Positions 1-12,330 of a DNA stretch of 64,000 nucleotides are shown here, piece by piece. Source of the stretch: Maratus speciosus (Eukaryota; Arthropoda; Arachnida; Araneae; Salticidae); the NCBI GenBank assembly GCA_963932465.1, contig OZ010786.1, forward strand, positions 271,158,411-271,222,410, given 5' to 3'. Both the position numbers and the translations under genes were made by a program. Each line of letters begins with the position of its first letter. Positions within the stretch are counted from its first letter, which is position 1. The notes under the pieces are model-generated. The model searched no databases and was not told where the DNA came from. It saw only the letters and a list, made by a program, of their open reading frames with translations.

Positions 1-24
1 GTTTAGCTCGTACAGGACCTAGTC

Positions 25-27
<3 letters not shown>

Positions 28-69
<42 letters not shown>
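28..69. repeat. poly(A) tract
   Basis: Uninterrupted run of about 42 A. No retroelement body is recognisable on its 5' side because the window starts there, so it could be the tail of a truncated retroelement or a simple homopolymer. Confidence 0.9.
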
Positions 70-70
<1 letters not shown>

Positions 71-339
71 ATAAAAAGTAAGTAAGTTTAGCTAGAGTTT
101 TCAAACAATCATTAAAAAGTGCATTTTTTCTTATTCGATGATGTAAAAATTGAATCTTTTCGATGTCTATATGCTACAACGCATAGAGCTAAAGCCATTA
201 AAGCTAAAGCCATAGTGCCGTTGCCATCAAAATAACGTCCAAAAATGAGCTCTTAATTTTAGAAGATGACAGAAAAGTCCTTAGTGAATGAAAAAGTAAA
301 AAAATATGTATAAATTTTCATTATGACATTGAGAAAAAA

Positions 340-1240
340 ATCGATTAAATTTCAAAATTACTTCACCGTAATCGATTACTAGAATACCCAAAATCAATTT
401 ATTCTTCTAAGCGTAAAGCATTATTTGTATGAAACTATTACATTCGCAGCGAAACTTCCTAATTCATCGTCCTTTTCTTTTTCGCTGTAAATTTTTCAGG
501 CGAAAATGGGATGCTAACTAATGATTGAATATATTAATAACAGATTTCTTTATGAAATGCTCACTACATGGTACATAATTTAATTGCCATATTAGCTGAA
601 TATAAATAATCTAATTTATAATAATTATTAACATTTTCAGTTAATCTAGGAAGGATTCTTCTTTTATTTAAAAAATAATCGCTGATATTTCATATTTTTA
701 ATTAAGTTCATGAATAAATAAAATACTCCTGATAAATTTAATGGAATTGGATGAAAGAAAAATATTTTAAATATTTAGTAACTATTGCTGCAGTGAAAAA
801 AAAAAAATCTAAAACGTAACATGTGAAATCAAATGATCATTTTTTAGATAAATAATAGTTCTTTTATATATTTTTTTCTTTTTCCTATTAAAAAGATAAG
901 CGGTGAAATTCCGAAATCCTTCAACTAAAATCTATTACTTGCATACCAAAATTAATTTCCTCTCCTAAATGCAAAGAGTTATTTATGTGAAACAATTAAA
1001 TTTGAAGTGAAGCTTTTTCTATCATCTTAATTTTTTTCGCTGTAGTTTTTTACAAATGAAAAGTGATGCTAAAAAACTAGGTCGACATAATGTTATTTTT
1101 TAGTTTACTGCATGCACTTTTATGACTAAGAAATAAATTATTTTGAATTGACTTATGATTGAATCTATTAAAAGTCATAACAAATTGCTTGATAAAATGT
1201 TTGCTATATAGTACATTGTGTCACATGCATATTTAGTGGA
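340..1240. repeat. degenerate direct duplication, period about 565 bp
   Basis: Two diverged copies lie roughly at 340-600 and 900-1240. The same words occur in the same order in both: a stretch ending in TTTTTCGCTGTA, then GATGCTAA, then a segment reading TGATTGAAT followed by a TATTAA word, and finally a GCT...TA(C/T)A...GTACAT block. The copies differ at many positions and by small indels, so the duplication is old. No reading frame is conserved between them. Confidence 0.5.
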
Positions 1241-2107
1241 AATTCTTTTTTATTACTTAAACGAGATAGAGCTGTGGATTGGCGACAAAATTTTATATCT
1301 GCTTTATGCTTTTTGATTCCGTCTTTCAGTTTTCTTTTGTCATTCCTATGTATTCCATTATTCTATTGCTGTCATTTATAAAAGGAACGGCATATACACC
1401 AGCTAATTCAACTTTCGTTGTTGGATCTATAATGGATTGTCCAATTAAAAAATAAAGTAAATTAAATCGAATGGATATATTTTGAATGACTATACCATGC
1501 ATTGTATTGTTAACAGTTAATTAGATTTATTCTAACGTCTACTAGCATATTTTCACTGGTCTTGACATAGAAAACTATTTAACTACCTAGTTGTGGTTAC
1601 TATTCAATGCAGAAGTATAGAAAAATGACTATATATCGTTATGCGTTTCTTCGGAAAACTTCCCCATATTGTTATAGAGTTTGATCATTGTTTAGCTTGA
1701 TCTTCTACTATTAAGATCACAGAATTGCGAATTTATTTATTTCATAAATTGATTTCCACCCTATTTTCAGTTTTCTTCTTAATGATTTTCGTATATAAGT
1801 ATTTCTTAAACATCATTTAGTCAGAATAAAAAACGGAAAAAAAATAAATTAAAATACAGTTTCGAGCATATTCTAATGCAAAATACCTTTAACCAATTCA
1901 ATTTAACTTGATATAATCCCATGTTCATTATGAAAGGAAAATCTGTTTTTCTGTTGACAGATTTCAGACGAGTGCTAAAGTGCTGTATCTTGTGGTTAAC
2001 CTTTCATAATCAGTTTTGTAACTGAGTGGCATATTTAAGCATATGTGATTTGGAGCTATATTTCTTTTTAACTTTTAAATTGCATTTACATTTATTTTTT
2101 CAATTAC
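1241..2107. other. AT-rich non-coding stretch
   Basis: I see no coding segment, structured repeat or element end here; only low-complexity A/T tracts. Confidence 0.6.
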
Positions 2108-2219
2108 TTTCGATGTCTCGAAGTGCATGAGCCGGAATGTGTGTGAGACCCGAACCGAACATTTCTTTGGTGCTTTGCAAGAATTCTAAACAAATTTCTG
2201 TCGACGCCAGAAAAGTCCG
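2108..2219 (-). CDS. candidate internal exon, unidentified, possibly leucine-rich-repeat-like
   Basis: On the minus strand a 112-nt segment of clearly higher GC than its surroundings is bounded by a good acceptor (pyrimidine-rich, ending TTTCACAG at 2220-2227) and a donor-like GTAATT (2102-2107). In the frame opening with CGG it reads without stops for 37 codons; the end of the peptide (GLTHIPAHALRDIE) has the L..IP..AL..I spacing of a leucine-rich-repeat strand. This LRR reading is a guess from spacing only; I do not recognise the protein. No partner exons could be found in the window. It could also be a chance open frame in a GC-richer patch; a second frame is also open across it. Confidence 0.28.
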
Positions 2220-4070
2220 CTGTGAAACAAACGGGACTTTGTTGCAAAAAAATAAAAATAAATAAATAAAAAATAAAGAGAGACATATCAAAGGAGTTAC
2301 ATTTTGATTTTGAATGAAACAAATAACCCAATTATTTTCACTACCGATAAAATGCTAAAAACCTTAAAATTGTTACATTTATTATGCATGCGAAAAAATT
2401 CATAATCTAAATTTAGTTTTCAAAATTTCATCGAAAAAAAAATATTTAATAGTTTATGCAAATGCAAGCATTAATTAAAACTGTGGTTTTATTTTTCCTA
2501 ATCAGCTAATTAATGTGATAAATCTCGAGTTTAAAATTAATGAGATTGATTAACATTTTGGAGCCGAATATTTTAATTACCTGCCATACAGAAAAATTAT
2601 GAAGCAACGTGAAAAAAATTGTATTGTAACTTCAGAAATTTTTAATTGGAAATATATTTTTTATAGTATAATATTTTTTTCGTTATTTAAATATAACACT
2701 AAATTAGTCAGGTTTTATCATTATTAACGATTTTTTTCTTTTTCAACTTATTCACATATATTCCAATGTGAGAAACGAGAAAATATTTTTTTGTAAAAAG
2801 AAATAATAACAATAATTAATTTTGTGTAGTTTTAATTACATGCGCTTTAGAGCAGAACGATTACATAACAAAATGTTTGACACAAAAATAATTCTATGTA
2901 TTCACTAGTTTTATAAAATTATACGTTTAGTAAGTAATTTTTAAAAATATAATGAAATTGCATTTGAATAACCAAAATTATTTTTATGAAATACGTGTTT
3001 TTTGTTGGTTTTTTTTTTTTTTTTTTTTTTTGCAAAGTTTTGAGTTCAGATCTTTTTATCTTATAGAATATTTATGTACTTTTTACAAATTCATTTGTAG
3101 GAAAATATGAAATAACTTGTTTCTGTCTTATTTTGGTACCTGGAAAATCTCTGATTTATTAACTAAAACAACATTTTATATCTTTCCAAAGTTGACAGGT
3201 AATCCCAGTAATATTAAATTTGTTTCAAAAAATTTTCTGCTCAGAATTTGCAAAGTTCATATATATATCTAGAAAAAAATTGTGTAATTAATAATAAAAT
3301 TCAGATTAAAAAGATAAAACTCAGACAAAGAAAATATCTAAACCTGATTTTTGTTTAATATTTTAGTTATTTCAAATAAATCGCCATAGATGCAGATTAA
3401 TTCGAATAAACGAAAAACTTGAAATGCACTGTTTAAAAATTCCTTTTTCTCTATATTTTTACCTCACTTTTCATACACAGTGATGTTATTTACACTTCTC
3501 TGAAGAGAAGGAAGATTTATATTTCCGCTTTTAAAAAAATATGAATAATAGCTTAAAAATGATTTCTGAACGTTAAAGCGGTAGGGAAAATGTAATAGCA
3601 ATTTTTTTTAATAAAAAATTCATAAGTTTTTGACCAATATTTATAAAGTGTGTTACAATTAAAGTAGTCTTATTTCATTTGGGTTTCATTTAAAAAATAA
3701 TCCTATATATATATTCAGAAGAATAATTATATTAGAAGAACTATGAATGTTGCAAATTTCGCGCTGACACTAGTCTCCCATTAGAGTTCCAGGTGTATAA
3801 AACAATTACAAAGGGATATCCTTCTTCCTTTCGATATCTAATACGCTAAAAGTTTGCGTTTAGTTTGCGTAGATGTTTAGACGAGCTATCTGAGAACCAG
3901 AGTTTGGCATATTTGTAATTCCAATTAACGGCAGTGTAATACAGTTTAATTATATGTAATTAATTATAGTTAAAATTATATGCTGTAAGAAATTCTTGCA
4001 GTACTGTAACCGAACCGCCCCCATCACATTGTTTGACAAAATTTCTGTTTTTGAATGTGCGTAACTATAA
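2220..4070. other. AT-rich non-coding stretch with a T homopolymer
   Basis: Contains a 23-base T run (3009-3031) and many A/T tracts. Nothing else with recognisable structure; no coding evidence. Confidence 0.6.
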
Positions 4071-6500
4071 CACAAGCCAACAGCTGTTTTGGTGCCTAGG
4101 TTTTTGGAGCTGATTTTATATGAATTCGATGTCCTGAATTCAAATATGGCATTCAATTTTGCCTGGGAGCTCAAATATTTAAGATATAGAACGTTTTGTG
4201 AAATATATGTTACACTATTTTAAGTTAAATCCATGAATTAAACAAAAATAAAATAAAATAAATAAACACAGAATTTTTTTTAATAATATACAAATGTTAA
4301 TTTTCATTATTATAATATACATATATTCAAATAATATTTTTAAGAATTATATTATACAAATATATTTACTCACAAAGATCGAGGAAAAAGTCATCGATGA
4401 GACCAATTCTCACTGAACATTTCGGAAGCTTCTTTTCCGTGACATTCTTGAATTTATTTTTGAACAAACCCTTTTTAAACCCCAACAGTAATCTGCCATC
4501 ATGTGTGTATCCCATCTTCCTTGGTAGTGGTCCTACATAGTCTTAATATCCTGGTGAAATCTTTCGCCCTGTTCCTCACTGATGTCTCCTACATTTTCAG
4601 GAAAATACTCTAAGTGGCTGTGTAAATAGTGCACCTTAATGCTCATATTAAACCCAAGAGATTTAAAACTATTAAGCATTTCGTTTACCAGTTCTACATA
4701 GTTTTCTGCTTTGTTTTTGCCCAGAAAGTGTTCGACAACTGCAACAAAAGAAGTCCAGGCTTTTCCCTCAGTCTCATTCATCAAATTTACGAAGGCAGGA
4801 TCCCTAATCAGTTGTTTTATTTGTCGCCCGTCAAATATTCCTGATTTAATTTTTTCATAACTCAATTGGGGCATTTTCTCTTCTATATATGCAAAGCATG
4901 ACCCGTTCTTATCAAGAGCCTTTACAAACTGCTTCATAAGGCCGAGCTTGATATGCAATGGAGGAAGTATGATTTTGTCTCACCCAACTAAGGGGTTATT
5001 AATGATATTCCTTTCTCCAACATCCATGTTTTCTCTCTTAGGCCACTCGTTTCTAACCCAGTGGTGTGTTTTATCCCTGCTATCCCAAAGACACAAGAAG
5101 CAAGGATATTTGGTGTAACCACTTTGCTGTCCAAGGAGAAAGTTTACCATTTTTAAATTAACACAAATCACCCATTGATGTTCATGATACTTTATCTTGT
5201 CAAATACCAAAGCTATTGTGTTATATTCTTCTTTCATTTTCGTTGAGTGAGCAATTGGTATTGAACCATATTTGTTTCCAATGTGTAGAAGGACACATTT
5301 TAAACTCCGCTTTAAGCTGTCTACAAGAAGAAGGGTAATAGACCCTTTTCTCTTGTGCGGTAAAAGGTAATTTTGGTTCCTTGTTCCAGTAAAGTTTTGT
5401 CTTTCAATCTTGAAGCCAGTAATTCAGAAGCTTCTTTTGACGGGGTTGAGATCTCTGGTGAGATCATTTAACTCATCCTGGTTGAAACGTTGAGGCATTG
5501 ATGACATCTCCTCTTAATCACTGTCACCTTCATAAGTATCGGAAGGATGATCAGAGGGACAGTATTCATCCTCTCAGAGCTCTGATAGCTGGTAAAACGT
5601 TGGATCGGCACTTACTTCCTCTGAGTGAGGAACCGGGTGTCTTGCAGAGACTAAATCAGGATAAGTACACTTACTATGTTTCTTTCGATTAATTCCATTA
5701 ATATTTACTAGGCAGAAATAACAATCATCGAAGTGGTTTTGGGGTTCTCTCCAAACCATCGGTAAACCAAATTTGAGACTTTTTCTTTTCCTGTTAGTCC
5801 ACTGTCGTAAGTGTTCTGTACAAGTTTTACAGACCTGATGCGGTGCCCAGGTTTTATCCTGATCACCAAGTTTAACACCAAAGTGTCCAAGATAAGCTCT
5901 CTTTACAAAGTCAGTAACATTTTTTCTGGTATATTTTAACACGTATTCTCCGCATATGTAGCAAAACACATCAGTATGATTTACACAACTTCTTCTACTT
6001 GAACTCATTTAAATTACATTCAACAACACAAATACAACAATCTACAATACAGTACGTTTTAAATTAACTTTATAAGAATTCTATACTAAACACAAATATC
6101 GCAAAAGGTCAACAATGTCTACTCTCCACGGAGAAAACTCACAAACTAACCTTATCTCCTTGCGACTTTTCCATTTGGCTTTATGGATGAGCGGCACGAA
6201 ATCATAAGCATGCGCAGAACCTCAGTTTTACTTGCACATCTGTTTTTTTCAAGGTCTTCTGAAATTTCAGTGCCTCCCAAATCGCTTTGAGCGTTGCGAC
6301 AGGCCCATGTGTCAAAGGCCAGTTTAACCGTTGAAGGTCACTTCAGTTCTAAAAAATTTTTAGTTCTCTTTGCATATCTAAAAAAGTGGAGCTGATAGAG
6401 AAAAACTGATTTCATATTTGGATTCAGTGTCACAAAAATATCTAAAATCAGCTGTAAAATCATAGGCACCAAAAAAAATTTTTTTTTTGTAGGCCTGTGT
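4071..6500 (-). mobile_element. DNA transposon with ~100-bp inverted ends carrying a broken zinc-finger transposase-like gene
   Basis: The left end (4071-4180) and the reverse complement of the right end (about 6375-6500) share a long gapped match: both have a CA(A/G)GCC word, then GGTGCCTA, then AGCTGATTTTA, then TGAATYCAAATATG and a final AGCTC block. This inverted pair brackets the coding remnant at 4366-6008, whose N-terminal codons lie about 490 bp inside the right end. Terminal inverted repeats around a single gene are the hallmark of a cut-and-paste DNA transposon. I could not find a convincing target-site duplication, so the exact outer ends and the superfamily are open. Confidence 0.72.
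4366..6008 (-). pseudogene. degenerate transposase-like protein of a widespread arthropod/cnidarian family
   Basis: Reading from 6008 down, the N-terminal ~144 residues hold two Cys/His clusters: C-x2-C with a later H-x2-C-x2-C, then C-x2-C followed by H and C, which look like zinc-binding modules. The middle shows LGQQSGYTKYPCFLCLWDSR, and the C-terminal part has the family signature HSHLEYFPENVGD..EEQGERFHQDI. From memory, proteins with this signature recur as multi-copy predicted proteins in arthropods and Hydra; their mechanism is not assigned to my knowledge. Visible breaks: a single-base frameshift near 5430, an apparent deletion plus frameshift near 5325, an in-frame TGA at 4980-4982, an in-frame TAG just after the HQDIKTM segment (about 4530), and a one-base frameshift near 4440 before a short C-terminus ending at 4366. 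It is dead. Confidence 0.8.
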
Positions 6501-6625
6501 AATCAATTACATACAATTAACCTGTAATTACACTGCGGATAATGGAGATTACAAATTTTCCCAACTCTGCTGAGAACTTTTATTATATAATAACAACACA
6601 ATTCCTACTTGGTTCACTATGGCTA

Positions 6626-6819
6626 CACTCTGTTAAAAATCTGAAGTCAACTGTCCAGTCATTCGACCGTTTTTATGGAAAAGCGTAATTTAAATTTATT
6701 CTGACCATAATATGGACAATAATATGTACATAATAGCGTTAAATTACAGATATAAAACTGTTTTTTTTTTATAAAAACGATCTAATGACTGGACAATTTG
6801 CTGCAAATTTTTAACAGTG
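6626..6819. mobile_element. 194-bp MITE with ~50-bp inverted ends
   Basis: The left arm begins CACTCTGTTAAAAATCTG and continues to a TCCAGTCATT...CGTTTTTAT block; the right arm is its reverse complement with a few changes, ending in TTTTTAACAGTG. The element is flanked on both sides by CTA (6623-6625 and 6820-6822), consistent with a 3-bp target duplication. It has no coding capacity. CACTN ends with a 3-bp duplication fit a CACTA/CMC-type element, but this is inference from the ends alone. Confidence 0.75.
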
Positions 6820-8499
6820 CTAGATGACATTTACGGCGACTTCGAAAACGTTTACTTTTGCACGACTGCCAAACAACGTTTGCTATTATAATTTAATGTT
6901 TTATCGGTTACTCTATTTTTCGATTTATCGGCTATTTTATTGCCCTCATGCAGGATTTTCGCAGATCCAGCAAACTATCTTTCGCGCAACTTGGTCCACT
7001 TCTAAGCGTTTTTATTATGGCTACACTCTTCTTTACTGTGAATATGTGTTAAAGTTTTTAAAAGATAATCTGTAACCAAATCACATTTATTCAAATCCTC
7101 CATGGGGATGGACCTGATTACGGGTGATCAAACATAACATGCCACAGTGCAGTTTGGCGCTAAACTGAAATCTGTGAACAAAAGCGATATTTTAGTTTTG
7201 CGTTAAACATAAAATTGATATCAAGGTAAGTTGAAGTGTTTATAAAATACGCTGCATCAGAGTATGTTCATCATTTTATTTTATATTAGGTTATTATTAT
7301 TATTACTATTTATGAACACTGTTAGATTCAAAGGCATTGAAAATTTTTAGAGATATAAATAATCTTCAGCGAGCTACTGTTTTTTTAATATTTATATTAA
7401 ATTTATAAATTTCTAAATATCTAAATTGCTTATTTATTTATCAGCATTTATTTATTAATCATGCTTTTATCTCGCTGTTCTTTAGATGTAGGATCTAAGA
7501 GAGAGCCAACAGACGATGTGATGTTTTACATTCCCACAGTGTTAAAACAAATTATGAATTATCCAGTTATACTGTTACAATATTCCTATAATGTTATAAT
7601 ATGTTGTTACAATATAGTGTTAGAATATTTCACAATAGTAGCCATTCGTTCATTTATTAATGCAGGTAAAATGTTATCAATTTTACATTGAATATCATCT
7701 TCCTCGGATTATTAAAGAATTAAATAAAATAAAAAGTAATAAAAAAATATTATAAATACTTTCAGTATTGCATTACAGAGTTATTTATATATCTATTTTC
7801 AAAATAAGTGCTAAATTGATGACAATATTTATGAATCTCAAATGATTTTCAGCACTTTTTTACAGTTAATAATTTTTACTATTTCAAACAATACTTGCAA
7901 ACTGTATTTTCAAAAACAAACGTAGCAGAAAAAAAACTCTTATGTTGATTACTTTTCTTTTTCAATAATCTAATACATGGGCATTAAGTTGTGTAACCCA
8001 AGGTTGCATTCTGTTAAAATTTACATCAAGAACTCGTAAAAAGTCTTATAAAATACAAAATGGGAACTTAACAAGATTATATACATTAAAATATAATCAT
8101 ATGTATTACTTGCCGTACGTAGAATATTTTCATGTCCTTTTAGTCAAAATTATCAAAATTACTATACTTACTTTGAGAAAACAAACTTAAATGCAGGGTT
8201 CATTTAAATATCCACTAAAGATACAAAGCATAATTGAACTTTCCATAAAGAAAAGTTAAACAATAATTGTACACGGCTAGTTAGATACTCGGAATAACTG
8301 GCAATGCGGACTTGAAATTTGTCATGCAAACTAAATTGCACCAGGTGCAATGATCATTTACAAATGAAAGTATTCTAGGAAGAAAAGTTATGAAATGGTA
8401 AAGTGTTTTTAAGTCGACCAAAAAATGGATTTTTTCTCTTGTCATTTATATTTGTTATATATATATATAAAAACAAAAAAAACGCATTTCAAATTTTGT
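6820..8499. other. non-coding stretch
   Basis: Short chance reading frames occur at 6824-7075 and 7461-7691 but neither resembles a known protein or has a bias that separates it from the surrounding DNA. No element ends were recognised. Confidence 0.5.
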
Positions 8500-8720
8500 G
8501 TTAGGAGAGGCTGTGGGGTAAAAATAATACAGAAGAAAGAATGACAATAGTTTAAGTTATTTTACTCAAAACGGTTATTTCGTAGCTCACGCGCATGATT
8601 TCACGACAGGCAAAATATTCATAAAATTTTAACATTTTGTATAGTGAATGAATTTGCATGAAAAAACGCTTTTCCTTCGCTTAATATGCTTAAAATACGT
8701 TTCTTTATGTACCGTCAACC
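8500..8720. repeat. dispersed repeat copy (pair of 11190-11400)
   Basis: Shares an ordered set of words with 11190-11400: GTAAAAATAATAC, a GA(A/G)AGAATGA word, AAAAC(G/A)GTTATTT, a stretch ending in TTTGTAT(A/G)G, then AATTTGCATGAAA and a final (C/A)TTTCYTT block. The copies are colinear and in the same orientation, separated by about 2.7 kb. No function can be assigned. Confidence 0.55.
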
Positions 8721-10055
8721 GGGATGACCTTTGTCCACTTCGAAGTATCTTTGTTCTACTCCGCGGATAAAGGCAAAACGTGTAAAAAAATAAAATTTAT
8801 TAAAATAAAACTAATTAATAATGCAGAATTCTTATAGACTGCAGCAATAGCTTAAACATAAATTATTTAATTCGGCATTTTACAAATTGATTTTGGCATC
8901 AATTCATTTGGTATTTTATTTACTATTTCGCGCATGCTTTTACTAGGTGAAACTTTTGATTGTAAACGTTATTTATACTTGATACTTTAAAAGATGCAAA
9001 TACATATTTTTTTATTTCTTAGTATTTTCTTCTTTGTAATTGAATGATAGTTTTAGATTGCACTTTAGATTGCACTTTGATATGTTAGATTTTATATTGA
9101 CTTTATACACTTTCGGCATTTTTAATGTCAATTTGGAGTGACATTTTATCTCAACAAAGCACCATAAATTTAGTTTATTATATTTAGTTCTCCTGAAAAG
9201 AAAACATAAAAGCAAATATAAATGTTGTACTAGCATATATATATTATTCTTATGTACACGCACTCGTTTAATAATGCGTCTGCGTATTATGTACGACTCC
9301 AGTAGGTAATCGTAATTATAAAAATCATATTGATGAAACGCCTCAGAGAGGATTAGGTGTTTTTTCTACAACATGTATTTAGTCAATGAAAAGCCTATGA
9401 AAATTATTCAGTTCCATTTTAGTTCTTTAACGAATAACCTATAAGGCCCTAAAATAATTACACACACACACACACACCCAACAAAGACCGATTTTTTCAA
9501 AAAATAAATGTTTTTTTCAGCGTCTGAATAAGTGAATATATCTAAACTTTTATTTTCTTAAAAATATTAATCTTACCATGTATAATTGTTAATTGTTTTC
9601 AGGTCTTTAATAATGCTCATTTTTGAGTAATTTTTTCTTTCTATTTTCGGACAGAATTTTGTGTTTTTTAATCTCGAAATGACGCAGTTTTTTATTATGT
9701 TTTACTACAAAGTTTTTAAGACTTATTTTATGATTTTCTATGTTATTTTTACGATTTCTATGTTATATTTGGTATGATTTTTTATGATTATGATTTTCTA
9801 GTTATGAGACAAAGTCACCCCAAGTCAAAAAGGATTTTCTCCCATTTTTAAATGATATATATTAAAAAAAAAAAACTATTATTTAAAAATACTAAATGCG
9901 AGTCTTTAAATTTACAATAGATATCTTGAAACTTGAAGAGAAGTATTAGAAATTGTTTAGATAAAAATTTAATTAATACTTGGATCTTTAAATACAACAA
10001 GAGGGGAACAATGAGACAATGTCTCCCCAGTTGATAGCAGTTTAAAACTTAGTAA
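8721..10055. other. non-coding stretch with (CA)n microsatellite
   Basis: Includes a (CA)n tract at about 9461-9477 and long A/T tracts. I see no coding sequence or element ends. Confidence 0.55.
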
Positions 10056-10837
10056 TACAGTAAAACCTCTCTAAAGCGACCACGTTCCGTTCCAATAAAA
10101 ATCTGTCGCTCCGAGAGGTGGTCTCTTAATGGAGGTCATGTTTAAATCTAGATTTTAATTGTTGAAAAGAGGTAACAATTAACGTTACTAAAATTTATTT
10201 TTCACATTAGGAAAAAATATAAAAATTTAAGTATCAAAACTAAAGTTGATTCCATAAATTAATTACTGCAGAGTTTAAAACATGAACACATTGACGTTTG
10301 CTTTGATTTTACGTTTTTATCTTTCATAACTTTTATTTCCAAGTCCTATCGAAGTTCAGTAAATAAATACATTTTTTTTTTTTTTTTTTGGACGGAAACA
10401 AATAATGACGATCTCATTAATTTATCTATTTCTTTGAGAGTTTCCTGACAGAATAGGGCAAAGGAGTTTATTGACTGTCATTCTTAATTTGTCATCAGAG
10501 TTAAATTTATAGGCTAAAAAGGCACAAAGGAGTTTAAACACTTAAAAGTTACCGGAATAAAAATCAATCTAACTTAGTTTAGAAGTTTGATGAATAATGC
10601 GCTCTCTGGAATTATTTTTCGAATAAAACCTTCTTCAAGAGACCTGGAAAAAACGGAATTTGTTTCATCTTCTTCAAAGAAATTGGTCGCTCATGGAGGG
10701 AGTTCAACTCGGATGGTCTCTGAATGGAGGTAAAATTAGTGTTGGGCCTATGGGAATAAATTTCGCTCCAGGAAAAAAGGGTCGCTCAGGGAGGTGGTCG
10801 CTCAATGGAGGTGGTCGCACAGAGAGGTTTCAGTGTA
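10056..10837. mobile_element. non-autonomous pogo/Tigger-like (Tc1/mariner superfamily) element
   Basis: Left end reads TA-CAGTAAAACCTCTCTA followed by AGCGACCAC; the right end, reverse-complemented, reads TA-CACTGAAACCTCTCTG followed by TGCGACCACC. TA is present at both edges (10056-10057 and 10836-10837). Sub-terminal copies of a GGTCGCTC(A/C)...GGAGG motif recur several times near the right end (10680-10825) and in variant form at the left end. CAGTRRAACCTC-type termini with a TA target are characteristic of pogo/Tigger elements. The interior has no transposase, so it is a deletion derivative or MITE. Confidence 0.82.
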
Positions 10838-10935
10838 TATCTTTATAAAACTATCTCTTGTATATGATTAATCTATTCATAATATATATTATAATATTTA
10901 TGATACATCTATTTCTAACGCAAAAACAATAAAAA

Positions 10936-11173
10936 TTAAAACGTTCAGGCCGGCGCGGTGGGTCACACTCGACTGTCTCAGAGTTGTCAAGTCTCCGGCT
11001 TTTTTTCACACCACTATTATTTTAGAGAAAATATTGTCCATTTAAATCGCCCAATTGTTCTAATCAAATAAAACAACATTTTCTGTATTAAAATACTGGT
11101 ATACAAAAAGCCGGAGACTTTGCAGATCTGAGACAGTCGAGTGTGACCCACCGCAGCGGCGTGAACGTGTTAA
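10936..11173. mobile_element. TTAA-flanked foldback MITE (piggyBac-like)
   Basis: Two arms of about 65 bp are near-perfect reverse complements: the left contains GGTGGGTCACACTCGACTGT and ends in CTCCGGCTTTTT, and the right repeats this inverted. Both edges are TTAA (10936-10939 and 11170-11173), the canonical piggyBac target. The loop (about 110 bp) is AT-rich without coding capacity. Confidence 0.85.
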
Positions 11174-11189
11174 ATATATTTTACTACAT

Positions 11190-11400
11190 TTAAAATAATG
11201 TGTAAGAAAAAACGGTGTTGTAAAAATAATACGCTAGAGAGAATGATAATAATTAAAAGTCATTGTATTTAAAACAGTTATTTGGCAGTTTACTCCAATG
11301 GTCTCATGAAACTAACTAAGCAAATGTTTATAAAAATTAATTTAACTTTTTGTATGGTAAATAAATTTGCATGAAATAATCTAAAATGCTTATCCTTTGT
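11190..11400. repeat. dispersed repeat copy (pair of 8500-8720)
   Basis: Second copy of the repeat described at 8500-8720. It follows directly after the TTAA MITE, so that MITE may have inserted at its edge. Confidence 0.5.
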
Positions 11401-11423
11401 TTCCTTACATTTATTATCCTTAC

Positions 11424-11424
<1 letters not shown>

Positions 11425-11478
<54 letters not shown>

Positions 11479-11484
11479 TGTGTG
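11425..11484. repeat. T41 homopolymer joined to (GT)n
   Basis: About 41 T followed immediately by a (GT)n tract to about 11483. On the minus strand this is a (CA)n-poly(A) compound microsatellite. Confidence 0.9.
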
Positions 11485-11588
11485 CATGTTTTAAAAGTTT
11501 TCAAATTTTAGACCTTTTTTTTATTACAGAAAGAAAATGAGTTTTCTTTTGAACTTGGGTTATTTTAATTAACATAAAAAAAATTATA

Positions 11589-12330
11589 TTTCTGGAATGT
11601 AAATATAAAGATACTTGCATATTGGCATTTGTAAAAGGTCTTAAAAAAGATAATATTTTTTTACATTTTGAATGTACTCGAATTCTGAATTTTTAAAAAG
11701 CATAACCTGTAAAAAGAAATTTGAAGAAAAAAAATACATTTTAGAGATTTGAGTCATTATATCTTTGTGCGGCTTTCCTAATACATATAAAATTTTATTG
11801 AGAAATGTTAAACAAGATTATTTCTATGACGTTGCTCATTTAATTTAATTATATATATTTTTAGTGATTTGCTTTTTTGATAAAGTTAGGGAATTAGTCG
11901 TACCTATAATCGATCCGGTAAATTTCTGGAATGTAAATATAGATAGTTGCATATTGGAACTTAAGGACTAGTAAAAGGACTTAAAAAAGACCATATTTTT
12001 TTATATTTCGAATGTACTCGAATTGCTAATGTAAAAAAAGTAAAACCTGTAAAAAGAATTTTGCGAAAAAGTCTACGTTTTCTAAAATTTTGAGCCATTA
12101 TATGTTTGTTCGGCTTTTCTTATAAACGTAAAAGTTTTATTGAGAAATGATAAATTTAAAAAAAGAATATTTCTACGCAGTTACTCATTTAAATATATAA
12201 TTTTTTTCCATTGATCTACTTTTTTGATAAAGCAAGGGAGTTGAATATCAATTATGCCGACAATCGATCCGGTATATTTCTGGAAAGTAAATACAAAGAG
12301 AATTGCAAATTGGTAATTTATGTACTCGGG
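11589..12330. repeat. tandem duplication, units about 333 and 354 bp, plus a partial third
   Basis: Each unit opens with ATTTCTGGAA(T/A)GTAAATA, passes through TTGCA(T/A)ATTGG, GAATGTACTCGAATT, CCTGTAAAAAGAA, ATTGAGAAATG and ends with ATCGATCCGGTA. Unit starts are at about 11589, 11922 and 12276; the third is cut off after about 50 bp. The units are clearly diverged. No open frame is shared. Confidence 0.8.

Noticed and set aside
11290..11487. Minus-strand frame with a poly-lysine stretch
   Set aside because: Translation of a T-run and (GT)n microsatellite.
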